DNA of 56,214 nucleotides, taken from Thalassolituus sp. (lineage in GTDB: Bacteria; Pseudomonadota; Gammaproteobacteria; Pseudomonadales; Oceanobacteraceae). This document shows, in pieces, positions 37,898-47,697 of this stretch; position 1 is the first letter of the stretch, and every line of letters begins with the position of its first letter. Both the position numbers and the translations under genes were made by a program. Below the pieces are notes generated by a model. The model was not told the origin of the DNA. It did not search any database and saw only the letters and a program-made list of their open reading frames with translations. The DNA is taken from positions 1 through 56,214 of the forward strand of contig PDUK01000029.1 of assembly GCA_006212115.1 (NCBI GenBank), in the 5' to 3' direction.

Positions 37898-37911
37898 GGC
37901 ACAAGCTGTGC
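37898..37911 (+). promoter_or_regulatory. Sigma-54 (RpoN) promoter of the prkA operon
   Basis: GGCAC, then AAGCTGT, then GC gives the required GG-N10-GC spacing (GG 37898-37899, GC 37910-37911) with a good match to the GGCAC half and to TGCA. The start of transcription would be near 37923, leaving a leader of about 130 bases. In E. coli the orthologous yeaGH genes are known to depend on sigma-54, which supports the call. Confidence 0.65.
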
Positions 37912-38055
37912 ATACTGAATATTACGCGTCAAAGAAACATAATTTCTCTGGCCAACTGCAACTATGACGGGACATACTGATCCCAGATATATCGATATTT
38001 TTGACAGGGTTTTATGTAACAGACATTTTTCGGACAGACCGATAAGGGGTGAACC

Positions 38056-39980
38056 ATGAGCGTATTCAGTCGTTTTCAGGAGCGCTATCGCGACACGCAG
38101 GAAGAGGTAATGAGCCTTCAGGGGACTACCTTGAACTGTGCAAACAGGATCCCACCGTTTATGCCTCTGCGGCAGAACGAATGCTTATGGCCATCGGTGA
38201 GCCCGAAATCATCGACACGTCTAAAGATCTGCGCCTCAGCAGGATGTTTTCCAACAAAGTCATAAAACGCTACCCGGCTTTCTCCGAGTTTTACGGTATG
38301 GAAGAAGCAGTCGAGAATATCGTTTCGTATTTCCGTCATGCCGCACAGGGCCTGGAGGAGCGCAAGCAGATCCTCTATCTGCTCGGCCCGGTCGGTGGCG
38401 GTAAGTCGTCATTGGCAGAGCGCCTGAAAGAACTGATCCAGCGAATCCCCTTCTACGCCATCAAAGGCTCACCGGTTTTCGAATCCCCACTGGGCTTATT
38501 CGACCCAACCGAAGACGCCGCGATTCTGGAAGAAGACTACGGTATTCCGCGCCGCTACCTTGGCAAAGTCATGTCGCCTTGGGCCGTGAAGCGGCTACAC
38601 GAGCTGGGTGGCGATATCAGTAAGTTCGAGGTGGTAAAACTCTATCCCTCAATACTTGACCAGACCGGCGTTGCCAAAACAGAGCCCGGTGATGAAAACA
38701 ACCAGGACATTTCCTCACTGGTCGGTAAAGTCGACATCCGCAAACTGGAGGATTTTGCTCAGGACGATCCTGATGCCTACTCCTACTCAGGCGCACTGTG
38801 TCGGGCCAACCAGGGCCTGATGGAGTTTGTAGAGATGTTTAAGGCACCGATTAAGGTGCTGCACCCCCTGCTTACTGCCACACAGGAAGGTAACTACAAT
38901 GGCACCGAGGGCATGGGCGCGATTCCGTTCGAAGGTGTCATTCTTGCTCACTCGAATGAATCAGAGTGGCAGGCTTTCCGAAACAACAAAAACAACGAGG
39001 CCTTCCTCGACCGCGTGTATATCGTAAAAGTCCCTTACTGCCTGCGCGTCGATGAAGAAATCAACATCTACCGAAAACTCCTTGAGCACTCGTCATTAGC
39101 TGCATCACCATGCGCGCCAGATACGCTGTCGATGCTGGCCAAATTTACCGTGCTATCTCGCTTAAAAGTACCGGAAAACTCCAGCGTGTATTCGAAAATG
39201 CGCATCTACAATGGCGAGAACCTCAAAGACACAGATCCAAAAGCCAAGTCCATCCAGGAATACAAAGATTCGGCAGGTGTGGACGAAGGCATGAGCGGTA
39301 TTTCGACCCGTTTTGCGTTCAAGATTCTCTCAAAGGTCTTTAACTTTGATTCCACCGAGGTTGCAGCCAATCCAGTGCATCTGATGTACGTACTCGAACA
39401 GGCAATTGAGCAGGAGCAATTCCCAGAGGAAACTCAGAATCGCTATCTCAACTACCTGAAAGAATATCTGGCCACGGAGTACGTTGACTTCATCGGTAAA
39501 GAAATTCAGACCGCTTACCTTGAATCGTACGCGGAATACGGCCAGAACATTTTTGACCGTTACGTCACCTATGCCGATTTCTGGATTCAGGATCAGGAAT
39601 ATCGCGACCCTGAGACCGGTGAAATGTTGGATCGGGTTTCGATTAATGAAGAACTCGAGAAAATCGAAAAATCGGCAGGCATCAGCAACCCAAAAGATTT
39701 CCGCAACGAAATCGTTAATTTCGTGCTGCGTGCGCGTGCTAACAACAACGGCAACAACCCCAGCTGGCAGTCATACGAAAAAATGCGTTCGGTCATCGAG
39801 AAGAAAATGTTCTCGAATACCGAAGACCTGCTGCCTGTTATTTCCTTCTCCGCTAAATCATCCAACGAGGATCAGAAAAAGCACGACGACTTCGTCGCGC
39901 GTATGACAGAGCGTGGTTACACCGAGAAGCAGGTTCGCCTGCTCTCTGAGTGGTACCTGCGCGTTCGTAAGTCACAGTAA
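38056..39980 (+). CDS. prkA: Serine protein kinase PrkA (YeaG), frameshifted near the start
   Basis: PrkA is an AAA-type protein kinase used in starvation and stress responses together with YeaH and SpoVR. The P-loop LGPVGGGKSSLAERL and the whole body from YLELCKQDP to YLRVRKSQ match E. coli YeaG closely. The true start is the ATG at 38056, with AAGGGG seven bases upstream, giving MSVFSRFQERYRDTQEE and then MSLQ. Two extra G in the run at 38121-38124 break the frame there; the rest continues in the frame that contains a GTG at 38049. Without those two bases the product would be 640 residues, the normal size. As written, only a version starting further in (for example ATG 38181) or from the badly placed GTG could be made. 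Sequence error is possible. Confidence 0.92.
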
Positions 39981-39986
39981 TCGACT

Positions 39987-40013
39987 GCGGGCACCCGTTC
40001 ATTGGGTGCCCGC
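39987..40013 (+). other. Strong hairpin between prkA and yeaH
   Basis: A perfect 10-bp stem (GCGGGCACCC / GGGTGCCCGC) with a 7-base loop and no T tract. It probably protects or sets the ratio of the transcripts rather than ending them. Confidence 0.6.
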
Positions 40014-40027
40014 TGAGAGAGGATTGA

Positions 40028-41302
40028 ATGTCATACATTATTGATCGCCGTTTAAACGGTAAAAATAAAAGTATGGTGAATCGGCAGCGTTTCTTACGAC
40101 GTTACCGTGGCCATATCAAAGAGGCTGTGCAGGACGCAGTAAACCGACGTTCCATTACCGATATGGATCGCGGAGAGCAGATCAGTATTCCCACCAAGAA
40201 CACCCATGAACCCCGCATTGGTCACGGCCAGGGCGGTAGACAACATCGGGTCTACCCCGGCAACAAAGAATTTAATACCGGCGATGAGCTGGAGAAGCCA
40301 CAAGGTGGAGGCGGCGGTCAGGGCAGTGGTCAGGCCAGCAATCAGGGAGAAGGCGAAGAAGATTTTACTTTTGCCATCACCCGTGAGGAATTTCTGAATT
40401 ACCTGTTCGATGACCTGGCGTTACCGAATATGGTGAAGCAGTCACTCGCTCGTACAAAGAACTTCAAAACCCGGCGGGCTGGCTTCGTCTCTGAAGGCAC
40501 TCCAAACAACCTCTCCGTCGTCAAATCGATGCGTAATGCGCATGCTCGCCGTATCGGTATGGGAGCAGGAAAGCGACGTAAACTGAAAGAACTGCAGGCG
40601 GCGTTAAGCGAGGCTGAGAATCGAGGTGACTTTGGCGCAATAGAAACGTTAAAAGCCGATATCGCCGATCTCGAGCGTCGTCTTAAAAAGATTCCGTTCC
40701 TCGACGATATTGACCTGCGCTACCGTAATCAGGTCAAAGTGCCCATGCCCACCAGCAAGGCAGTAATGTTTTGCCTGATGGATGTATCGGGTTCGATGAC
40801 GCAAGACGTAAAAGATATGGCGAAGCGCTTCTACCTACTGCTGTATCTGTTTCTCGAGCGCAATTACGAACAGATTGAAATTGTGTTTATCCGACATCAC
40901 ACCAGTGCCAAAGAAGTCACCGAGGAAGAGTTTTTCTACTCCCGCGAAACCGGCGGTACCATTGTCTCCAGTGCACTCAAGTTGATGCATGAAATCGTGT
41001 CGTCACGCTACGACGAGAATGAGTGGAATATCTATGCCGCTCAGGCGTCCGATGGTGACAACTGGGACGACGACTCACCGCAATGTGCAGAGATTCTGCG
41101 CAACGAACTGCTTCCCGTCGTTCAGTATTTCTCCTACATCGAAATTACGCCGCATAACCATCAGGCGCTCTGGGAGGCATACCAGCAAGTAGGCAGTGAC
41201 TTTAAAAACAGTTTTGCCATGGCACAGATACGCGGCCCGGAAGATATTTTCCCGGTATTCCGTGAGCTCTTCTCCAAAGAGCAATACGAGGAGGCCATAT
41301 GA
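40028..41302 (+). CDS. yeaH: YeaH/YhbH family protein (DUF444)
   Basis: This 424-residue protein is the standard partner of PrkA. It has a basic N-terminus, a Gly/Gln-rich linker (about 95-115), a helical middle, and a von Willebrand A-like domain beginning [19 protein letters not shown], with the metal-site DVSGS. Its biochemical role is unknown; it may be a substrate or adaptor of the kinase. The ATG is behind GAGAGGA. Its last codons overlap spoVR by four bases (ATGA). Confidence 0.93.
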   Translation: MSYIIDRRLNGKNKSMVNRQRFLRRYRGHIKEAVQDAVNRRSITDMDRGEQISIPTKNTHEPRIGHGQGGRQHRVYPGNKEFNTGDELEKPQGGGGGQGSGQASNQGEGEEDFTFAITREEFLNYLFDDLALPNMVKQSLARTKNFKTRRAGFVSEGTPNNLSVVKSMRNAHARRIGMGAGKRRKLKELQAALSEAENRGDFGAIETLKADIADLERRLKKIPFLDDIDLRYRNQVKVPMPTSKAVMFCLMDVSGSMTQDVKDMAKRFYLLLYLFLERNYEQIEIVFIRHHTSAKEVTEEEFFYSRETGGTIVSSALKLMHEIVSSRYDENEWNIYAAQASDGDNWDDDSPQCAEILRNELLPVVQYFSYIEITPHNHQALWEAYQQVGSDFKNSFAMAQIRGPEDIFPVFRELFSKEQYEEAI

Positions 41303-42804
41303 GCGATTACATCTCCACCGATTCAGACTGGACCTTTGAACTGCTGGAAAAGTACGACGCCGAGATCGCCCGCGTCGCCGCACTTTATCGGCTGGATACC
41401 TATCCCAATCAGATTGAGGTCATCAGTGCTGAGCAAATGATGGATGCTTACTCGTCCGTCGGAATGCCGATTGGTTACAACCATTGGTCCTATGGCAAAC
41501 AGTTCCTCGCCACTCAAAAAGGTTACCAGCGTGGACAAATGGGATTGGCGTATGAAATCGTCATTAACTCCAACCCTTGTATTGCGTACCTGATGGAAGA
41601 GAACACCTTGCCAATGCAGGCATTGGTGATTGCTCATGCCTGTTACGGACACAACTCATTTTTTAAAAACAACTACCTGTTCCGAACCTGGACGGATGCC
41701 GGTTCGATTATCGATTATCTGGTGTTCGCCAAGAATTACGTCCGAAAATGCGAAGAACGTTATGGCGTTGATGAGGTTGAGCAAGTACTGGATGCCTGCC
41801 ACGCACTGCAAAATTACGGCGTTGACCGCTACCGGCGTCCAAAGCCTGTATCTGCAGCCGAAGAACGCATGCGCCAGGAAGAGCGGGAAGAGATTCGCCA
41901 ACAACAACTGAATGACCTATGGCGTACCCTGCCGACGAAAAAACAGGACGCCAACGCCGTCCGCAACAAACGGCAATTCCCATCTGAACCACAGGAAAAT
42001 ATTCTCTATTTTATTGAGAAAAACGCGCCGCTGTTACAACCCTGGCAGCGAGAGCTGGTCCGTATCGTACGGAAGATTTCTCAGTATTTTTATCCACAAC
42101 GTCAGACTCAGGTGATGAACGAGGGGTGGGCGACGTTCTGGCACTACACCCTGCTGAATCATTTATATGATGAGGGTAAAGTCAGTGATGGCTTTATCAT
42201 GGAATTTCTGACTTCGCACACCAATGTGGTGTACCAACCGGGCTTTGATTCCCCCTACTTCAGCGGCATCAACCCTTATGCTCTTGGTTTTAATATGTTC
42301 CAGGACATCAAGCGCATTTGCGAAAACCCCACCGATGAAGACCGGGAGTGGTTCCCGAATATCGCGGGCAAAGACTGGTTAGACACACTGCATTTCGCCA
42401 TGCGCGACTTTAAAGATGAGAGTTTTATTCAGCAATTTCTGTCACCGAAGTTGATGCGTGACTTCCACTTATTCTCCATTTATGACGACGAAGCAGCCGA
42501 TCATTATCGGGTGGACGCCATTCACAATGACAGTGGCTTCCGACGCCTGCGCGAGACGCTGGCGCGCCAATATGATTTGTCTGTACGTGAGCCTAATATC
42601 CAGATCACCAGCGTAGATATCGAAGGAGACCGCTCCATCACGCTGCGCCATACGCAGCAGGACGGCATGCCATTAGCGGGGGATACCTATGAAGTGCTCA
42701 AGCACATTCATTTGTTATGGGGCTTTGATGTTCATCTGGAGAGTTGGGACGGTGAGAATATGCTGAAGCGGATGAGCTGTCCGTCGATATCAGTGGAGTT
42801 GTAA
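41299..42804 (+). CDS. SpoVR family protein (YcgB)
   Basis: This 501-residue protein belongs to the SpoVR/YcgB family, named for a Bacillus spore-cortex protein but common in non-sporing bacteria. The signature [16 protein letters not shown] is at about residues 273-288. [20 protein letters not shown] carries conserved His residues. It is the third gene of the prkA-yeaH-spoVR operon, and translation is coupled to yeaH. Function is unknown; nutrient stress is the shared context. Confidence 0.93.
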   Translation: MSDYISTDSDWTFELLEKYDAEIARVAALYRLDTYPNQIEVISAEQMMDAYSSVGMPIGYNHWSYGKQFLATQKGYQRGQMGLAYEIVINSNPCIAYLMEENTLPMQALVIAHACYGHNSFFKNNYLFRTWTDAGSIIDYLVFAKNYVRKCEERYGVDEVEQVLDACHALQNYGVDRYRRPKPVSAAEERMRQEEREEIRQQQLNDLWRTLPTKKQDANAVRNKRQFPSEPQENILYFIEKNAPLLQPWQRELVRIVRKISQYFYPQRQTQVMNEGWATFWHYTLLNHLYDEGKVSDGFIMEFLTSHTNVVYQPGFDSPYFSGINPYALGFNMFQDIKRICENPTDEDREWFPNIAGKDWLDTLHFAMRDFKDESFIQQFLSPKLMRDFHLFSIYDDEAADHYRVDAIHNDSGFRRLRETLARQYDLSVREPNIQITSVDIEGDRSITLRHTQQDGMPLAGDTYEVLKHIHLLWGFDVHLESWDGENMLKRMSCPSISVEL

Positions 42805-42818
42805 GCAGTATGCGCCGA

Positions 42819-42861
42819 GTGATAATGACCATCGCCTACCAGGCGATGACCATGTCATCAC
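42819..42861. terminator. Hairpin between convergent spoVR and flgT
   Basis: CATCGCCT / AGGCGATG form an 8-bp stem around ACC (42830-42848), extended by imperfect GTGAT/ATCAC ends. It lacks T tracts and overlaps the last codons of flgT. A shared end-of-transcript structure is plausible but not certain. Confidence 0.45.
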
Positions 42862-44023
42862 GCTGAATCGCTAACCGCTCCGCCGGACCACCCAGCTCTG
42901 CAATCACAAACTGTGGTTGTACCTGCTTAACAACGGCTTCTGCGGCCATATCGGTCAGTTCCGTGCGAGGCTCAAGATCAAGGTTATAAAGGGTTCCAGT
43001 GCGATACACCTTTAACGTGTCACCCGGACGAAGGCCTGCTGCTGCACTGGCTTCGATGTGCAGTCGGTTCCCACGAGCCCTGACGATACGGGCCATAAAC
43101 GGCTGACAACGTAGCATTTCATCCACATCCCCCGCCGCGCGTTCAAGAATATCCGCGACTTCGCTACCGTACGACGTTGCCCAGAACTGTGGCGTCGCAA
43201 ATCCGGTTTTTTCGTTTCTAGCGGCTTCCCACTGTCCTTCTGTTCGATAGGTACGCTGGAACAGCATGGCACCGCTTAAACCGTCATGAACAAACACATC
43301 CATCACGAAATCCCGAACCGGCGCTTGAGAGAATCCAGCCAGACGGCTGACCAGCCCAGTTTTGGGAGGAGTATGCAGGGCCAGGTCACGAACCACCCCA
43401 GACACCACGTACTGCGCACCCAGTTGCGTCGCTAACGCGACAGAGGTCGTCAGGCGTTGCTGAGCAGTCTCCGCAGATGGTGCCCGACGAGGGTCCTGAT
43501 ACAGACTGATTCGGGTGGCATCCAAAGCATGCACGCCACCACCGGCATTCAGCTCCGCGGCCAACCAGCGAGGTAAGCCCTGCTCAATATTTTCAAGACG
43601 GCCAAGAGTCGCCTGCTGCGGCTGTGCCAGACCAAAACCTGCAACCGCAACCGCTTTGCGATAACTCTGAACGGAGGCCGGGCAAAGCGCGGCTTCGTCG
43701 ACGTCAGCACGAATGGTCACTTCGTACATACCGTCGATAGTATCCTCACGCAGGATTTCCACGTCACTGATCTGAGAGCGGGTGGACAGTCGCACCGTAT
43801 CAGTGCTCACCACCCCTTTTTCCATAAGTTGCATACCGCTGATCTGAGCACCCGCCTGCAAACTGGCCTGATGCAGAGCATCCTCCATGGCTTGCTCCCG
43901 AGCGTAAGAGAGCGCCCCCTCAACCGGTGCGCGCCCTGTTACCTGAACGACTTCGGCGTGAAGAGTATCCGCCGCTGAAAACAGCCCTAGCAACATACAG
44001 GATGATAAGCAGATGCGTCTCAT
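42836..44023 (-). CDS. flgT: Flagellar H-ring/basal-body protein FlgT
   Basis: This 395-residue protein has a signal peptide (LLGLFSAADTLHA). The N-terminal FlgT domain (VVQVTGRAPVEGALSYAREQ, then ALHQASLQAGAQ) and a middle domain (about 105-270) lead to a C-terminal SH3-like domain (GLRPGDTLKVYRTG). In Vibrio FlgT forms the H ring that stabilises the stator around the polar flagellum. The ATG at 44023 behind AAGGAG is preferred; a longer frame to 44203 would run into flgP. It begins 10 bases after flgP. flgO, usually beside flgP, is missing here. Confidence 0.88.
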   Translation of the reverse strand: MRRICLSSCMLLGLFSAADTLHAEVVQVTGRAPVEGALSYAREQAMEDALHQASLQAGAQISGMQLMEKGVVSTDTVRLSTRSQISDVEILREDTIDGMYEVTIRADVDEAALCPASVQSYRKAVAVAGFGLAQPQQATLGRLENIEQGLPRWLAAELNAGGGVHALDATRISLYQDPRRAPSAETAQQRLTTSVALATQLGAQYVVSGVVRDLALHTPPKTGLVSRLAGFSQAPVRDFVMDVFVHDGLSGAMLFQRTYRTEGQWEAARNEKTGFATPQFWATSYGSEVADILERAAGDVDEMLRCQPFMARIVRARGNRLHIEASAAAGLRPGDTLKVYRTGTLYNLDLEPRTELTDMAAEAVVKQVQPQFVIAELGGPAERLAIQRDDMVIAW

Positions 44024-44033
44024 GGCAAGCTCC

Positions 44034-44639
44034 TTATTCGATAAAGTAGAAGCCGCTTTCCGGCACCGATGACTCACCCTGTACGCGGTTTCGCTGGCTA
44101 GCAGCAAACTGCTGAGCATCACGCCCGCCCAGTGGTACACGGCAATCAACATTGAACCGCTGGTTATCCATGGTTTGCAGACAATTCCGGAAGCCCTGAT
44201 CAATGATCATTTCCAGTACGGTCTCCGCACTGCCGTCCGGCATCAGGTCAGTGGAAACGACTCGCGCGCCATGCATGTAGGTTTCAACATAGCTACGGAA
44301 GCGATCGTTCTGAACGACCATGTCCCGCACTGTCGTGCTACCCTGTACAGAGGTTCCGTATACGCGCTCGGCCATCGCCCGATAAGCATCCATTTTAGAA
44401 GCACGTATGGCCATCAGGCGTTTCTGTACCGACGATTGTTTCGCCGCATCGTCGACTGCACCGTAACCCACAACGCGTAGCACCATAGGTGCAACCGGAT
44501 CAATTTCCTGTTCGACAGGCTTAAAGAATTGCTCAGGTGGTGCACTGGCGTTGCCCTGATCCAATACCGGGCCGGCACATCCCGCCAACCAGGTAGCAGA
44601 GAGAACCAGGCTCCCTGCAGCAAACATTTTCAGCTTCAT
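44034..44639 (-). CDS. flgP: Flagellar outer-membrane lipoprotein FlgP (LPP20 family)
   Basis: This 201-residue protein has lipobox LAGC and an LPP20 domain (LRVVGYGAVDDAAKQSSVQK, then MAIRASKMDAYRAMAERVYG). FlgP forms outer basal disks around the motor in Vibrio and Campylobacter, which raise torque. The ATG at 44639 is preferred over one at 44651 because GGAG lies eight bases before it. It pairs with flgT downstream on the same strand. Confidence 0.9.
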   Translation of the reverse strand: MKLKMFAAGSLVLSATWLAGCAGPVLDQGNASAPPEQFFKPVEQEIDPVAPMVLRVVGYGAVDDAAKQSSVQKRLMAIRASKMDAYRAMAERVYGTSVQGSTTVRDMVVQNDRFRSYVETYMHGARVVSTDLMPDGSAETVLEMIIDQGFRNCLQTMDNQRFNVDCRVPLGGRDAQQFAASQRNRVQGESSVPESGFYFIE

Positions 44640-44726
44640 ATCTGACTCCATACCTACATCAGGCGACGATCACACCGCCCAGACCTATTTCGCTATAAGA
44701 CGGCTATCGGCCGATATGAAGAAAAG

Positions 44727-45671
44727 TTAAGACGATTGACGCTTACTTTTTTGTACGGACTTTGTAACCGCTGAAAAGCGGTGAGACACGAAGTTCCGTA
44801 ACCAACGGTCTGGAGCCTGATGCCACTGATATACCGCCAAGGACAATAGCAACAACGCTGCCCCTGCAAAGCTCTGCCATTGCAGGCGCTCGTCGCGTAG
44901 CGTGTAGCCCCAAAAAATAGCAAGCACAGGCGCGATTAACGTAATCAAGGTCACACGAGAGGTTGGCAAGTGACGCAGGATGTAGAAGTACAGAACAAAC
45001 GCCAGCAAGGAGCCGAATACAATCAGGTACCCCAAGGCAGCAAACGACACCAGATCGCGTTCTGCCGGAATATTCAGACCGAACACCGGCAAAGTAAGCA
45101 GATACAACAGACTCGAGACCCACAGGGTGCCGCTAGTCTGTACCATCGGATGAATACCTGCCCCTACCTGCTTTACCCAAACGGCACTGCCGGCGAAGCA
45201 CAGGACAGAAACGACGCTGCCCACAATGCCTTTCCACGCCAGACCATCAATAGACATGCGTGCGGAAACGACCAACGCCAGACCCGACAGAGCCACCAGC
45301 AATGCCAATAAACGCACAGGCGTTAATTCACGCTCACGCAAAACTAGATAAGCCAGAGCGCCCGACAGCATAGGCGACAGACCGTAAATCACTGAAATCA
45401 GACCAGACGGAATATGTGCAGCGCCCCAATACACCGACATCATGGCACCGTATATTCCAAGACTACCGCCAAGATAACTTTGAATCGCCTGAGCACTGAA
45501 GCTCATGCGTTGGCGCATCAACCAGACCAGCGGCAAAGACAGCAGAGCTGAGATCCACATACGCAGACTGACTGCTGTAAAGAAATCGAGATTATGTTGG
45601 CTAAGCTGGATCGCAACCGGCGTCGTTGACCAGATGAGTACAACCATCAGATACGCCACGATAATTTTCAT
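44727..45671 (-). CDS. EamA-family drug/metabolite exporter
   Basis: This 314-residue protein has ten predicted membrane segments in two repeated EamA halves. The first half begins IIVAYLMVVLIWSTTPVAIQ, and the second has LITLIAPVLAIFWGYTL. The substrate cannot be told from sequence; relatives export amino acids or metabolites. The ATG is behind AAGGTG. Its leader region contains a small Arg-rich reading frame followed by a terminator hairpin, so amino-acid dependent attenuation is possible. Confidence 0.85.
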   Translation of the reverse strand: MKIIVAYLMVVLIWSTTPVAIQLSQHNLDFFTAVSLRMWISALLSLPLVWLMRQRMSFSAQAIQSYLGGSLGIYGAMMSVYWGAAHIPSGLISVIYGLSPMLSGALAYLVLRERELTPVRLLALLVALSGLALVVSARMSIDGLAWKGIVGSVVSVLCFAGSAVWVKQVGAGIHPMVQTSGTLWVSSLLYLLTLPVFGLNIPAERDLVSFAALGYLIVFGSLLAFVLYFYILRHLPTSRVTLITLIAPVLAIFWGYTLRDERLQWQSFAGAALLLLSLAVYQWHQAPDRWLRNFVSHRFSAVTKSVQKSKRQSS

Positions 45672-45723
45672 AAGTCACCTTTTTGTGGTGCAACCTCTGG
45701 CGACCTGATGCTTATAAAAACAA

Positions 45724-45749
45724 AAAAGGCCGCTGAAGCTGCGGCCTTT
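45724..45749 (-). terminator. Terminator hairpin in the leader of the EamA gene (possible attenuator)
   Basis: Read on the minus strand, AAAGGCCGC / GCGGCCTTT form a 9-bp stem followed by a T tract. It lies between the leader peptide frame and the EamA start, in a region otherwise divergent from the next gene, so it has no upstream gene to terminate. That is the layout of an attenuator. Confidence 0.7.
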
Positions 45750-45767
45750 GAGAATTCCTTTTATCAG

Positions 45768-45854
45768 TCAAATACTCTCCGGCCTCATCCTGCGCACGCG
45801 GGCTGCACGACGCACACACGCGACCATTCGCAGCACGAGCGGCGCTGTGATCAT
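45768..45854 (-). CDS. Putative Arg-rich leader peptide upstream of the EamA exporter
   Basis: A 28-codon frame starts at the ATG 45854 and ends 18 bases before the attenuator-like hairpin. Seven of 28 residues are Arg, including two Arg-Arg pairs (VRRAARVRRMRPESI at the end). Such clustering of one residue is typical of attenuation leader peptides, where ribosome stalling on scarce aminoacyl-tRNA changes RNA folding. The ribosome site is weak. No antiterminator could be assigned confidently by eye. It could also be chance in GC-rich sequence. Confidence 0.45.
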   Translation of the reverse strand: MITAPLVLRMVACVRRAARVRRMRPESI

Positions 45855-46017
45855 AATCGCTGGTGAATGTGTCAGTTGTGCAAACAAAGGTGGATGCTCC
45901 GAAGAATAAATTACTGTTACGAAAGATTACGCACGCTTTTTACGATTCGCAACCGCTTTCTGAATTAGCATCTAGTATTAAATGCATCCGTTATATTGTC
46001 TTACCGAGGATGCTCTC

Positions 46018-47631
46018 ATGCTAAACCGTTCCCTTCTTGGCTCCGCCATTGTTCTCGCCAGCAGCTACACTGCTGCAACACCGTATATGCCGATGGACGC
46101 CCGAGGGCTGGCGATGGGCAACACGGGCGTTGCCAGTGCGAAACTGGCACACGCACCGGCCTACAACCCTTCGCTGCTATCGCAGGCTGAGAGTAACGAC
46201 AACTTCGCTTTAATCTTCCCTCAAATTGGCGTCAACCTCGCTGATGAAGCCAGCCTTGAGGACGAAGCCAGTCGTCTTGATGATGACATTATTCCTCGCA
46301 TTGAAGCCGCCTTCGAAGAGCGTGGCACTAACGACCCGGTCAACTTCAACAAAGCCGTTGCCAATATGACCGAAGCTGCGGAGCAGCTGGGTATTCAGAT
46401 CGAGTCGATGGATGATGTGGACGGCCGTACTAACGCTCAGAAAGCGAATGATTTGCGAGCAGATAACCAGGCCTTCGGTGACAGCATTGCCGCTACCAAC
46501 ACCGAATTGCAAGAGGTGAACTCAGCTACAGACGACATGATCGACAGCCTGCGGACCATTTCCGGTGATCCACTGCGCGGTCGTCTTGGTATTGGCGGCG
46601 CGGTTGCGATTCCCGGTAAAAGGCTGGCAGCAGCCGTCAGCTTTAAAGCCGACGTCAATGCCTCAGCCCGTATTCTGTTCAGTGGTAACGATGCCAACTT
46701 ACTGGGTGCATACGTACCAGCAGCATCTGGCTACCTGGACGCATCTGACGGCATTACAGACAGCGTTGATGACCTTGCTGATGAAGTGGAAGCAGGTACG
46801 GCCACACCGGCAGATCTGTCAGCGACAAAAGCATCCGTTGATGAGGTCAACACTTATACCTCCGATCCCGTAGACACTGCGGCTGGCAGCATCAGTATTT
46901 TCGAAAACGGTGAAATCTCGAATGCAGCCTCAGACCCTACATTCGACTCACAATATCAGGTCGTCGCAATCGGTATCGCCGAAGTTGGCCTGAGCCTTTC
47001 ACGCGAGTTTTATATCGCCGACAAAGCGGTCGCGATTGGTATTACTCCAAAGCTGCAACAAGTGGCGACCTACCATTATGTCGGTCAGGTAAATGAAGAA
47101 GACAATGCTCCAGACATCGAACTGGAAGACTCGGAGCGTACGTCTAACCATATCAACCTCGACATCGGCACGTCCTTTTACGTCGATCCGAAAGAGCGCC
47201 TGCGCGTCGGTATTGTGATTCAGGATCTGATCAGCAAAGACTTTGAATACGCAGATGTACCCGTAGATGGCGACGCCGATGGCGAAGTAGCCGAAGGTGG
47301 TAAAGTGAGCCTGAAACCGAAACTACGTGCGGGCGTTGCCTATACTCGTGACTGGTACAATCTGGCAGCCGACCTGGATCTGGTCGAGAACGAAGCACTG
47401 GCATTTGAAGATCCAACCCAATACCTGTCAGTGGGTGGTGAAGTTGATCTGGCTGGCTGGGCACAACTGCGTGCCGGTTTACGGACTAATCTCGCGGGCG
47501 ACAGCAATGTCGTATCCATCGGCGCGGGCGTATCTCCGTTTGGCGTCCACTTCGACTTGGCTGCGATGATGGATATATCTGATCCAGAGAAAGAGCTGGG
47601 TCTGGCGCTGGAAACAGGCTTCTACTTCTAA
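46018..47631 (+). CDS. Outer-membrane beta-barrel protein (TraF_2/FadL-like)
   Basis: This 537-residue protein has a signal peptide and an N-terminus MDARGLAMGNTGVASAKLAH, the pattern of FadL-like porins and of the TraF_2 family (annotated as conjugal transfer protein TraF). A long acidic, helical insert (about 75-190) follows. The rest is a beta barrel ending in Phe (ETGFYF). No conjugation genes are present, so a role in conjugation is doubtful; uptake of a hydrophobic compound or a structural role is possible. The ATG at 46018 behind GAGG is chosen. A terminator follows. Confidence 0.75.
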   Translation: MLNRSLLGSAIVLASSYTAATPYMPMDARGLAMGNTGVASAKLAHAPAYNPSLLSQAESNDNFALIFPQIGVNLADEASLEDEASRLDDDIIPRIEAAFEERGTNDPVNFNKAVANMTEAAEQLGIQIESMDDVDGRTNAQKANDLRADNQAFGDSIAATNTELQEVNSATDDMIDSLRTISGDPLRGRLGIGGAVAIPGKRLAAAVSFKADVNASARILFSGNDANLLGAYVPAASGYLDASDGITDSVDDLADEVEAGTATPADLSATKASVDEVNTYTSDPVDTAAGSISIFENGEISNAASDPTFDSQYQVVAIGIAEVGLSLSREFYIADKAVAIGITPKLQQVATYHYVGQVNEEDNAPDIELEDSERTSNHINLDIGTSFYVDPKERLRVGIVIQDLISKDFEYADVPVDGDADGEVAEGGKVSLKPKLRAGVAYTRDWYNLAADLDLVENEALAFEDPTQYLSVGGEVDLAGWAQLRAGLRTNLAGDSNVVSIGAGVSPFGVHFDLAAMMDISDPEKELGLALETGFYF

Positions 47632-47656
47632 CGCTACGCGCATCCCGGTACACTCG

Positions 47657-47683
47657 AAGGCCATCGTAATGATGGCCTTTTTT
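47657..47683 (+). terminator. Terminator downstream of the TraF/FadL-like gene
   Basis: A 9-bp stem (AAGGCCATC / GATGGCCTT) with a 5-base loop runs into a T tract just before cca. Confidence 0.88.
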
Positions 47684-47697
47684 ATTTCAGGATGACT

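Larger units (their letters stand above)
37711..38055. other. Regulatory region upstream of prkA
   Basis: This gap of about 345 bases holds no gene. It contains a perfect 14-base palindrome ATTGGTCGACCAAT (37871-37884), a sigma-54 promoter match (37898-37911), and a ribosome site AAGGGG at 38043-38048. Confidence 0.6.

Noticed and set aside
46018-47631. Conjugation locus, from TraF-like naming of the porin
   Set aside because: No relaxase, coupling protein or pilus gene is nearby; the family name is misleading and FadL-like features fit better.
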